Shown: in pieces, positions 49,046 to 58,313 of the stretch
Layout: every line of letters starts with the position of its first letter
Position numbering within the stretch: the first letter of the stretch is position 1
Assembly: GCA_034667225.1 (NCBI GenBank)
Contig: JAXDKG010000058.1
Location: forward strand, 124,001 to 188,000
From: DATMER01 sp034667225
Lineage (GTDB): Bacteria > Acidobacteriota > Thermoanaerobaculia > Multivoradales > UBA5704
Reading direction: 5' to 3'
Length of the DNA: 64,000 nt
Notes under the pieces: generated by a model
Seen by the model: only the letters and a program-made list of their open reading frames with translations
Told to the model about the DNA's origin: nothing
Database searches by the model: none
Translations under genes and position numbers: made by a program

Positions 49046-52000
49046 CGGCCTTTCCCTCCGACCTTGGCCACCTTGGAGAGGAGCCGGTCGAGCGCCTTCT
49101 GGTCCAGGTCCGAGGCCGGGAAGTCGGATGGGGTGTAGCCCCCCGCGTCGGGCGCCAGGCAGTGGTCGATCAGCTTCCGGAGGGCGGCGAGGAACGTCTC
49201 CGCGAGCCGCTCGACCGTCTGGCGCCGGTGGCGCCGCCAGCCGTAGGCGAAGCTCGCGGTCAGGCGGCCGTCGCGCACCCAGGCGTTCACCTCCAGCCGG
49301 TACATGCGCTCGGCGCGCGGGCTGCGGGGCCGGCCGGGCGGTTCCGGGTCCACCGCGAAAAGCGCGGAGGTGGCGAGCATCAGGTCAATCTGGCCGAGAT
49401 AGTTGAAGGCGATCTCCGGCGCAGGCGAGCCCAGCGGCTCTCCCGACAGGTAACGCAGGACTCCGTAACCGAGCCCCCGGCTCGGCACGCGCCGAAGCTC
49501 CTCCTTGACCGCCTTGACGACCTCGCCCGGTGCCTGAGCTCCGCGAAGGTCGAGCCATGCCGGATGCAGTGAGGTGAACCAGCCGACCGTCCGCGACAGG
49601 TCGAGCCCCTCGCCGCCCGCGAAGGCGGGCTCGCGGCCGTGCCCCTCGAGATCGACCCACAGCGTCCGCTCGCCCGTCCAGCCGGCCACGGCCTCGGCGA
49701 GCGCGGCAAGGAGCAACTCGTCCGGCCGGGTCTGATAGGCGCGGTGGACATCCTTGAGAAGCGCCCGGGTCGCCTCCGGGTCGAGGGAGACGGTCACGAG
49801 ATCGGTCGTGGCCTCGGTGTCCTCGCCCCCTGCACCTCTCTCAATATCGAGCGGCAGGCGCCGGCCTCCTGAGGCCGACACGGCCTGGGAGCGCCAGAAG
49901 GGGAGCTCGCGCGCAATTTCGGGTGCAGGGGGCGAGCCGGCGAGCGCGGCCAGCCGCTCGGCCCAGCGGCTGAACGGGATGGCCGGAGCGAGCAGGCGCA
50001 CCTCCGCGCCGCCGAGCCAGGCGCGCTCGAAGTCCTCCAGGAGGACCCGCCAGGAGACGGCGTCCATCGCCAGGTGATGGACGACGAAGAGCAGCCGCTC
50101 CGGAGCTCCCTGAAAGAGCGCCGCGCGGACCATGCCGCGCCCGAGGTCGAGGCTCCCCTGGAGCGCCTCCGCCGCCGCGGCGAGGGCCGTCTCCCGCACC
50201 GGGTCCGGCAGCGCGGAGAGGTCGATCCTCGACAGCGGAGCCGGCTCTCCCGGCGGCGCCACCCGCTGGGTCCACTCGTTGCCGTCGTGCTCGAAGCGCA
50301 GCCGCAGGGCGTCGTGGCGGTCGATCAGCATCCGCAGCGTCCGCTCCAGGCGCTCCGGATCGAGCGGCTCGCGCGGGGTGAGCGAGACCGGGAAGGTGAA
50401 GTGGTGCGGGTCCGCGGGCTGGCGCTCGAAGTAGGAGCGCTGGATGGGGGTGAGCGGCGCCGGACCTTCGATGGCCGCGGCATCGTCTTCACTGCCGAGT
50501 GCCACCGCGACCTCCGCGAGCGCCGCGACCGTGGGGCGGTCGAATACCTGCCGCGGCGTGACCTGGAGGCCCGCCTCGGCAGCGCGCGCCACCACGCGCA
50601 GGCTCAGGATCGAATCACCGCCGAGATCGAAGAAATTGTCCTGCACGCCGACGCGGTCGACCTGGAGCACCTCGGCCCAGATGCGCGCGAGGATCTCCTC
50701 GGCCGGGCTGCTGGGCGCGGCGACCTCCTCCCCTGCGCGCCGCTCCGGCTCGGGTTCAATTCGCGCCAGGGCGCGGCGGTCCACCTTGCCGCCGGGCGAC
50801 AGCGGCAGGGCGTCGAGGAAGACCCAGGCGGCCGGGAGCATGTAGGCCGGAAGGGACTCGGCCAGGAAGCGCCGCAGCTCGCCGGGCCCGGGCGCCGGGC
50901 CGGAGGGGACCACGAACGCCACCAAGCGCCCGTCGCGCCCGATCACAGCCGTCCGGCGCACGGCGGGATGCCGGCCGAGCGCCGCCTCGACCTCGCCGCA
51001 TTCGACGCGGTGCCCCCGGATCTTGACCTGCTGATCGATCCGTCCGAGGTACTCCAGGTTGCCGTCCGGCCGCCAGCGCACCAAGTCTCCAGTCATGTAC
51101 AGACGTTCTCCTCGCCCGCCGAACGGGTCGGGGACGAAACGCTCGCCCGTGAGACCGGGCCGGCCCAGATAGCCGCGTGCCACGCCGATGCCTCCGATCC
51201 AGAGCTCCCCCAGCGCTCCGATCGGCACCGGCCGGCCGAGCCGGTCCACGACATAGGCGCGGGTGTTGGCCAGCGGACGCCCGATCGGCGGCCCTTCCGG
51301 CGGCTCTCCCGGCCCTTCGAACACCGTGGAGAAGATGGTGGCCTCGGTGGGACCGTAGCCGTTCAGGAACCTGCGTCCGGCCGACCAGCGGGCCGCGGCT
51401 TCCGCGGTGACGCGCTCGCCGCCCAGCACCACGGTCCGCAGGGCCGGAAAGTCGCCCTCGGGCAGGGTCGCGGCCAGCGACGGCACCGCGGCCATGACGG
51501 TGATGCCGAGCCGGCGCAGCTCGTCCGCGAGCCCCGGCCCGGAGACCAGCGTGTCGCGCGAGAGGAGGAAGAGCGTGGCACCGGCGGCGAGCGTCGCGAA
51601 GATCTCCAGCACCGACACGTCGAACGACGGCGAGGCGGTCTCCAACAGCCGGCTCTGCGGGTCCAGCTCCAGGATCCGGCGCTCCGCGTGCAGGAGGCTG
51701 ACCACCCCGCGATGGCTGACCACGACCCCCTTGGGTTGGCCGGTCGAGCCGGAGGTGTAGAGGAAGTAGGCGGGGTTCGCGGGGGAGGCCCCCTCCCCTG
51801 CCCTCCCCCGCTGCGCGGGAGAGGGAGCCCCCACCCGCTCCACGAACAAGACCTGCCAGCCTTGCGGCACCGGCAGATTTCCGGCCAGCTCCTGCCGCGT
51901 CACCAGCACGCGAATCCCTGAGTCCTCCATCAGGAAGCGCAGGCGCTCGGCCGGGTAGTCGGGGTCGAGCGGCACGTAGGCGCCGCCGGCCTTCCAGACG

Positions 52001-53595
52001 CCGATCATCGCGGCGACGAGATCGGTCGAGCGCTCCAGGAGGAGGCCGACCGGCACCTCGGGGCCGACCCCCAGCTCGCGCAGGCGGCCGGCGAGACGGC
52101 CGGCCTGCTCGAACAGCTCGCGATAGGTGAGGCCGATGCCGCCGATACTGTCCGGTCCCACGACCGCGACCGCGTCGGGCCGCTCCGCTGCGACGCGCTC
52201 GAGGAACGCGTCGACCGTGACGTCCGGAACCTCCACCCGGCGACCCTGCCAGTCGGACAGCAGGCGCCGGCGCTCGGCCCCGTCGAGGAGCGGCAGGTCC
52301 TCCAGTGGACGATCCAGGCCCGAGGCCATGCCCTCGAGCAGCGTGCACATGTTCGCCAGCAGGCGCTCGGCCGCGCCCGCCTCGTAGCGCTGCCGGTCCC
52401 AGGTCAGGCGGAGCTGCAGGCCGCCGTGCGGGACGACGGCGATGTTGAGCGGGTAGTTGGTGCGCTCGGATGTCTCCAGATCGCGCACCTCCAGACCGCC
52501 GGCAGGAGTCTGGAGGAGCGACTGGTCCCGCGGGTAGTTCTCGAACGCCACCAGAGTTTGGAAGAGCGGCTCGCCGTGCCGCACGCCGCTCCACTTCTGG
52601 ACCTGCACGAGTGGACTGTGCTCGAAGCGGCGCAGCTCCAAGAGCCGGTCCTGGAGCCGGCGAAGCCAAGTCCGCAGCTCCTCGCGCTCCTCGATCCGCA
52701 CCCGCACCGGCAGGGTGTTAATGAACAGGCCGACCATGGACTCGGAGCCCGCCAGGTGGGGAGGCCGGCCCGAGACCACGCTGCCGAAGACGACGTCCTC
52801 CTCCCCCGTCGTCCGCGCCAGGAAGATCGCCCAGGCCGCCTGGACGAAGGTGCCGACCGTGACCTCGGCGTGCCGCGCCGCCTCGGCCACGGACGCGGAG
52901 ACGGCGGGCGGCAGCATCTCGACCCGGTCTTCATAGGACGGCGCGCCACGGGAGGAGGTGGTGGCCAGGGGCAGCGGCGTCGGGGTGGTGAACCCGGCCA
53001 GAGCCTCGCGCCAGAACGCCTCGGCCTCAGCCAGGTCCTGCTTCTCCAGCCAGGCGATGTAGTCCACGTACGGCCGGACCGGCGGCAGAGCCGAATTGCC
53101 GTCCAGGGAATAGCCGGCGAAGACCTCCTGCAGGACCCGCCCCAAAGACCAGCCGTCGAGCAGGAGGTGGTGATGGCTCCAGAGGAAGCGCCAGGCGCGG
53201 TCGCCGAGCCGGACCAGGGTCACGCGCATGAGCGGCGGCCGGGCGAGCTCGAAGCCGAGCCGCTGGTCCGCTTCGAACAGCGCTGCGAAGCGCGCGGTCT
53301 GCGCCTCTTCCGGCAGCCCGCGCCAGTCCTCTTCCCGCCAGGGGAGCTCCACCTGCCGGTAGACCACCTGCACGGGCCGGTCGACCTCCTCCCAGTGGAA
53401 TCCGGCGCGCAGCACCGAGTGGCGTTCCAGCACCCCCTCCCACGCCCTGCGCAATGCAGCAGGGTCGAGGTCGCCCGCCACCGTGCAGGCGGCCTGCTCC
53501 ACGTATTGACCCGACTCCTGGTCGCTCAGGCTATGAAACAGCATCCCCTCCTGCATGGGAGAGAGGCGGTAGATATTTTCGACAGGGGCTTTCAT
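49042..53595 (-). CDS. NRPS module with epimerisation (C-A-PCP-E)
   Basis: A 1517-residue module. The C domain starts IYRLSPMQEGMLFHSL (D-C-L pattern, fitting the epimerase before it), catalytic HHLLLDGWS near residue 143. A domain: A3 SGSTGQPKG near 617, NGYGPTEATIF, A8 GRIDQQVKIRGHRVE, A10 PGGKVDRRAL near 935; tentative code D-V-L-A-V-G-G-I-F, substrate not assigned. PCP is LGGDSILSL near 990; the GGDS form typically precedes E domains. E domain: HHLAMDAVSW near 1178, EGHGRE near 1317, VGWFTSLHP and NYLGQ, so the residue is probably D. 4-base overlaps at both ends. Confidence 0.93.
51789..51830. repeat. In-frame palindromic element PE-1 in the third NRPS A domain
   Basis: A 42-bp copy nearly identical to 41167-41208 and in the same orientation, but read in another frame: it codes for GAPSPAQRGRAGEGA rather than SLSRAAGEGRGGG. 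It lies just before motif A3 (AYFLYTSGSTG). Frame change with kept DNA sequence shows that the nucleotide sequence is what is conserved. Confidence 0.88.
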
Positions 53596-56500
53596 GGCTG
53601 TCTCTCAATCTTTCCCAGCAGCCGCTCGAGCTGCTGCTGCTCCAGGCCGGCGTGCGGGAAATCCGCTGCGATGTGGCCGGATGTTTCCCCGGACAGGCAG
53701 CGGGCGATCAGCGCCCGCAGGCGGTCCATCGTGTCCGCTGCCAGCCGCTCGATCGTTTCGCGGCGGTAGCGCCCGCGGTCGTAGATCCAGACCAGACGCA
53801 GCTCGCCGTCGAGGACCAGGGCGTCGATCTCCAACGGATGGGGCCGCGGATTGTGCGGATCGCTCGCGGCGCCTCCAGGATCGGAAGCGAGCCGCAGCGG
53901 ACCCGCGCCCGGATCGTCGACCCGGCCGAGATAGTTGAAGGTCGCCTCGGGCCGCGGCTGGGCGCGCAGCGGCGCGGCGGCCTCGTCGTCCGCGAGGTAG
54001 CGGAGCACGCCGTAGCCGACGCCGCGCCGGGGCATCCGCCGCAGCCGCGACTTGACCTCCTTGAGCGCATCCCCCTCACGCAGATCCAGCCGCAGCGGGA
54101 AGGAGGAGGTGAACCAGCCCACGGTGCGCGACAGGTCCACATCCTCGAAAAGCGCCTCGCGACCATGCCCCTCGACTCCGATCTCCAGCGTGCCGCGCCC
54201 GTCCGCGAGGGTCTCGGCCACTGCCGCCAGCACCACCTCCTCCACTCTCACCGGATAGGCCTCCGGCACCTCGCTGAGAAGCTGGCGCGTCTCCTCGGCT
54301 CCGAGCGCGGTCTCGACTCGCTCGGCGTTCCCTTCCGTGGTGAGCGAAGAAGACTCCCCCGCCCTTCCTTCCTTCCAGTGCTCCAGCTCCCGCCGCACCT
54401 CCGCGGTCCGCGCGTACTCCCTGAGCCGCTCGGCCCAGCGCCGGAACGAGGTGGTCTTGGGCGGCAGGGCGAGCCCGTCGTAGGCAGCTCGCAGGTCGGC
54501 CAGCAGGACCGGCCAGGACACGGCATCGACAACCAGGTGGTGGACCGCGAGAAGCAGCCTCTCCGGACGGTCCGGCCCGAGGTCGAAGAGCGCGGCGCGC
54601 AGGAGCGGACCCCGATCGAGCCGGAAGCTCGCCTGGACCGCGTCCGCCGCGGTTCGCATGGCCGTCTCCGGATCTGGCAAGGCGGAGAGGTCGAACAGGA
54701 TGCAGGGCACCTCACCGCCGGGCAAAGGAATCTCCTGGCGCCAGCCCGAGCCGGTGCGGATGAAGCGGGCTCGCAATTGATCGTGGTGCTCCACCAGTCG
54801 CGCTACCGCCCGGGCCAGCCGGGCGGGATCGAGCGCCGCGCCCTCGGCCACTTCCAGCATCAGGGAGAGGTTCCAGTGGTGCGGCGCAGGCGGGTCCAGC
54901 TCTTCCAGGAACCAGCGCTGGATCGGGGTCAGGGGGACCAGGCCGGACACCGGCCCCTGCTCGGCGTCGGTGCGCGGCGCGCCGGAGGCCACTGCCGCCA
55001 TACCCGCGAGCGTGGGGTGCTCGAAGAGCTGCCGCGGCTCCATGTAGAGTCCGGCCTCCGCGGCGCGAGCCACCACCTGGATCGCCAGGATCGAGTCGCC
55101 GCCGATCTGGAAGAAGTCGTCATGGAGCCCGACGCGCTCCAGCTTGAGCGCCCTGGCCCAGATGTCCGCCAGCAACCGCTCCTTCTCCGACGCCGGCATT
55201 TCGTCGGCCACCGGCGCCTCGGGTTCCAGGCGGGAGAGCGCATGCCGGTCCAGCTTGCCGGTCGGCGTGAGCGGAAGGTCATCCAGGAAGACGAAGCCGG
55301 CCGGGACCATGCCTTCGGGGAGTCGGCCGCGCAGCCATGATTTGAGGTCGGCCTCCTTGTCCCCTGCCACGCAAGCCAGGAGCCGGCCATCGCGGAGAAC
55401 GACCGCGGCGTCGCGCACGGACGGATGCTCCCGGAGCACGGCCTCGATCTCCCCGGGCTCGACGCGGAAGCCGCGCACCTTGATCTGCTCGTCGAGGCGG
55501 CCGAGGAAGTCCAGCCGGCCATCGTGCAGGTGGCGGACCCGGTCGCCCGTGCGATAGAGACGAGCACCCGGCTCGCCGGAATGGGGATCGGGGACGAAGC
55601 GCTCGGCCGTCAGGTCGGGCCGGCCGAGATAGCCCCGACCCACCACGACGCCGCCGACGCAAAGCTCGCCATGCGCGCTGGCCGGCACGAGGTCGAGCCG
55701 GCGGTCAAGAACGTAGACGCGCGCTCCCGCCACAGGTCGGCCGATCGAGAGCTGGCCGGGGATAACTTCGCCGATGGTGGTGCAGACCGCGGCCTCGGTG
55801 GGGCCATAGACGTTGAAGAGCCTGCGGCCGGGTGCCCAGCGCTCCACGAGACCGGCAGGCCAAGGCTCGCCGCCGAGAACCAGGCAGCGCACGCTCGCCA
55901 GCGAGCCCTCCGGCACGCTCGCCAGGGCGGTGGGGGTCAGGATGCCGCAGGTGGCGCCGCGCTCCTCGGCGAAGGCAGCCAGCTCGGGTCCGGCGAGGAG
56001 CGCGCCCGGCGGGGCGATGTGTAGAGCCCTGCCCGTGGAGAGGGCCGCGACGATCTCCATGAGCGAGGCGTCGAAGCCGGGGGAGATGAGTTGGAGGAGG
56101 CTGTCGCCAGGCGCGTCCCCGAGGCCCAGACCAGTCACCAAGGGCAGGTTGTCCAGCGCGGCGCGGGAGATCATTACGCCCTTGGGGCGGCCGGTGGAGC
56201 CGGAGGTGTAGAAGACGTAGGCGAGGCCCAGCCCCGGGAGGGGCTGTACCCGTCTAGCCTGGGGTTTCAACCCCAGGCGGTGATCATCCGGCGCCGCGTT
56301 CGCCTGGGGTTGAAACCCCAGGCTAGACGGGTGTCGCTCCTCCGGAGCGAGCGCGTCCATCAGTACCAGCCGCTGCCCAGCAAACCGCTCCACCAGCTCT
56401 CCGGTCGTCACCACCACGCCTGCCCCGGAGTCCCGGAGTTGCCATTCCAGGCGCTCGGCGGGCCTGGGATCGAGCGGCAGGTAGAAGCCTCCCGAGGCGA

Positions 56501-58313
56501 GCGCTGCCAGGAATGCGATCACCCTCTCGGGCGAGCGCTCCAGGCAGACGGCAACCCCCTGCTCGGGACCAACCTGCAGCCGGCCGGCCAGCTCCTCCAC
56601 TCTGCGGGCCAGCTCGGCGTAGGTGACCGTCCCGGTCTCTCCTACCAGAGCCGGGGCGTCCGGACGAGTGCGGGCGAAGCCCAGCACGGTGTCCAGAAAG
56701 GAGCGCTCCGGCCGGGCCAGCGACGTGGCGCTCCACTCGACCAAGAGCTGGCGGCGCTCGGCTTCGGAGAGCATGGGCAGCTCCGAGATGCGTCTCCACG
56801 GCTCGGTCAGGGCGCCGACGGCAAGCGCCAGGAAGTGGCCGCGCATGCGCAGGATCGTGGCCTCGTCCCAGAGGTCGGTGTTGTAGTCGAAACCGCCCTG
56901 GGGAATGGTGTCCTCCCCCTCCTCCTCGAATACTCCGAGACCGAGATCGAAACGGGCGGTGTCGGTGTCGGTCTGCCAGGAGTCCACGAGCCGGATGTCC
57001 TTGAACTCGGGCTGCGGGATGTGGACGTTCTGCAGCACGTAGCTGACCTGCACCAAGGGCGGATACGAAGGATCCCGGGTTCCTTCCATGACCTCCGTGA
57101 GCCGCTCGAAGGGGAAGTCCTGGTGCGCGAGGCTCGCGAGCGCGCTGTCCCTGACCCGGATCAGCAGCTCCACGAAGGTCGGGTCGCCGTGCATCCGCGT
57201 GCGCACCACGGCCATGTTGAGGAAGAAGCCGATCAGGGCATGGGTCTCGGCTTGCGGCCGGGTCACCACGGGCGAGCCGATCACGATGTCGTCCAGGCCG
57301 CTCCAGCGCTGGAGCAGCACGTCGAGCACCGCGAGGAAGGTCATGAAGCTGGTGACGCCGTGGCGCTCGTTGAAGGCTTTGAGGCCGCGGATCACCTCGG
57401 GCGGCAGGGCCATGGGCAGGCGCTTGCCTTTGAAGGTCTGGGAGGGCGGACGCGGATGGTCCGTGGGCAGCGCCAGCACCGGCGGCGCTCCCGCGAGGTA
57501 CTCGCGCCAGAAGCTGAGCTGCTCCTCCAGCACCTCTCCCTGAAGCCAGCCGCGCTGCCAGATCGCGTAATCGGCCATCTGGACGGGGATCTCCGGCAGC
57601 TTGGGAGTCCCTCCGCGTCGCATTGCCTCGTAGATCGCCGGCAGCTCGCGGAAGAGGATGCCCATGGACCAGGCGTCCGTGATCAGGTGGGGCATGGTGA
57701 CGAGGAGGGCGTGCTCTTCCTCGCCCTCGCCACCTTCGACGGCTCGGAGCTGGGAGCGAAGGGTGCCGACGTAATGGGAAGCCGCCCCGCCCGTCCCCAG
57801 CTTGACGAGACTTACGCGGACGATCGGACCGCGCTCCAGATCGAATGGACGCTGCGGCTCCGCCAGGATGATCCGCGCTGCCTCGGCCTCGCGAATATCG
57901 GCGGACAGGCCGCTCAGGTCGATCACCGGCAGGCGGACGAAGGGCTCGGGGTCCACGACCTGGACCGGCTGGCCGTCCTGGAGCAGGAAGCGGGTGCGGA
58001 GCACCTCGTGCCGGCGCGCCACCTCACGCAGGCTGCGCTCAAGGATGCCGGGATCGAGACTGCCGCGCAGCCGTCCGGCGAAGGGGATGTTGTAAGCCGC
58101 AGAGCCGGGGTTGAGCTGCTCGATGAACCAGAGCCGCTGCTGGCCGAAGCTGAGCGGGTATGGGCCGGGATCGTCCGGATCGCGCCTCGGCACCGGGGGC
58201 GGACCGGTCTGGCGGCGCTCGGCTGGGATCCCTTCCTTGCGCAGGCGCAGTTCCAGAAGCTTCCGCTTCTCGGGCGGGAGCGAGGCCAGCCGCTTCTCCA
58301 GGTCCAGGCTCAT
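53592..58313 (-). CDS. NRPS module with epimerisation following the PKS (C-A-PCP-E)
   Basis: A 1573-residue module. N-terminal helix LEKRLASLPPEKRKLLELRL looks like a docking or linker element. The C domain condenses the PKS-extended chain; its motif is PHLITDAWS near residue 207 (HHxxxDG expected; the catalytic second His and Asp remain). A domain: A3 SGSTGRPKG near 706, NVYGPTEAAVC, A10 TPTGKLDRHAL near 1019; tentative code D-A-M-I-V-G-V-V-C, unassigned. PCP IGGDSILAI near 1071. E domain: HHLVVDAVSW near 1259, EGHGRE near 1383, VGWFTSSFP, FNYLGR. An inverted repeat pair at 56233 adds about 33 residues before A3. Confidence 0.93.
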   Translation of the reverse strand: MSLDLEKRLASLPPEKRKLLELRLRKEGIPAERRQTGPPPVPRRDPDDPGPYPLSFGQQRLWFIEQLNPGSAAYNIPFAGRLRGSLDPGILERSLREVARRHEVLRTRFLLQDGQPVQVVDPEPFVRLPVIDLSGLSADIREAEAARIILAEPQRPFDLERGPIVRVSLVKLGTGGAASHYVGTLRSQLRAVEGGEGEEEHALLVTMPHLITDAWSMGILFRELPAIYEAMRRGGTPKLPEIPVQMADYAIWQRGWLQGEVLEEQLSFWREYLAGAPPVLALPTDHPRPPSQTFKGKRLPMALPPEVIRGLKAFNERHGVTSFMTFLAVLDVLLQRWSGLDDIVIGSPVVTRPQAETHALIGFFLNMAVVRTRMHGDPTFVELLIRVRDSALASLAHQDFPFERLTEVMEGTRDPSYPPLVQVSYVLQNVHIPQPEFKDIRLVDSWQTDTDTARFDLGLGVFEEEGEDTIPQGGFDYNTDLWDEATILRMRGHFLALAVGALTEPWRRISELPMLSEAERRQLLVEWSATSLARPERSFLDTVLGFARTRPDAPALVGETGTVTYAELARRVEELAGRLQVGPEQGVAVCLERSPERVIAFLAALASGGFYLPLDPRPAERLEWQLRDSGAGVVVTTGELVERFAGQRLVLMDALAPEERHPSSLGFQPQANAAPDDHRLGLKPQARRVQPLPGLGLAYVFYTSGSTGRPKGVMISRAALDNLPLVTGLGLGDAPGDSLLQLISPGFDASLMEIVAALSTGRALHIAPPGALLAGPELAAFAEERGATCGILTPTALASVPEGSLASVRCLVLGGEPWPAGLVERWAPGRRLFNVYGPTEAAVCTTIGEVIPGQLSIGRPVAGARVYVLDRRLDLVPASAHGELCVGGVVVGRGYLGRPDLTAERFVPDPHSGEPGARLYRTGDRVRHLHDGRLDFLGRLDEQIKVRGFRVEPGEIEAVLREHPSVRDAAVVLRDGRLLACVAGDKEADLKSWLRGRLPEGMVPAGFVFLDDLPLTPTGKLDRHALSRLEPEAPVADEMPASEKERLLADIWARALKLERVGLHDDFFQIGGDSILAIQVVARAAEAGLYMEPRQLFEHPTLAGMAAVASGAPRTDAEQGPVSGLVPLTPIQRWFLEELDPPAPHHWNLSLMLEVAEGAALDPARLARAVARLVEHHDQLRARFIRTGSGWRQEIPLPGGEVPCILFDLSALPDPETAMRTAADAVQASFRLDRGPLLRAALFDLGPDRPERLLLAVHHLVVDAVSWPVLLADLRAAYDGLALPPKTTSFRRWAERLREYARTAEVRRELEHWKEGRAGESSSLTTEGNAERVETALGAEETRQLLSEVPEAYPVRVEEVVLAAVAETLADGRGTLEIGVEGHGREALFEDVDLSRTVGWFTSSFPLRLDLREGDALKEVKSRLRRMPRRGVGYGVLRYLADDEAAAPLRAQPRPEATFNYLGRVDDPGAGPLRLASDPGGAASDPHNPRPHPLEIDALVLDGELRLVWIYDRGRYRRETIERLAADTMDRLRALIARCLSGETSGHIAADFPHAGLEQQQLERLLGKIERQP
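56233..56357. repeat. Inverted pair of PE-2 palindromes inside an NRPS adenylation domain
   Basis: The 25-bp palindrome lies at 56255-56279 and inverted at 56301-56325, with 21 bases between, flanked by GC hairpins (GTCGCTCCTCCGGAGCGA). The whole is in frame and encodes SSLGFQPQANAA and DDHRLGLKPQARRV between motifs A2 and A3. It matches the intergenic pair at 35992-36115, including the outer hairpins. Confidence 0.9.
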
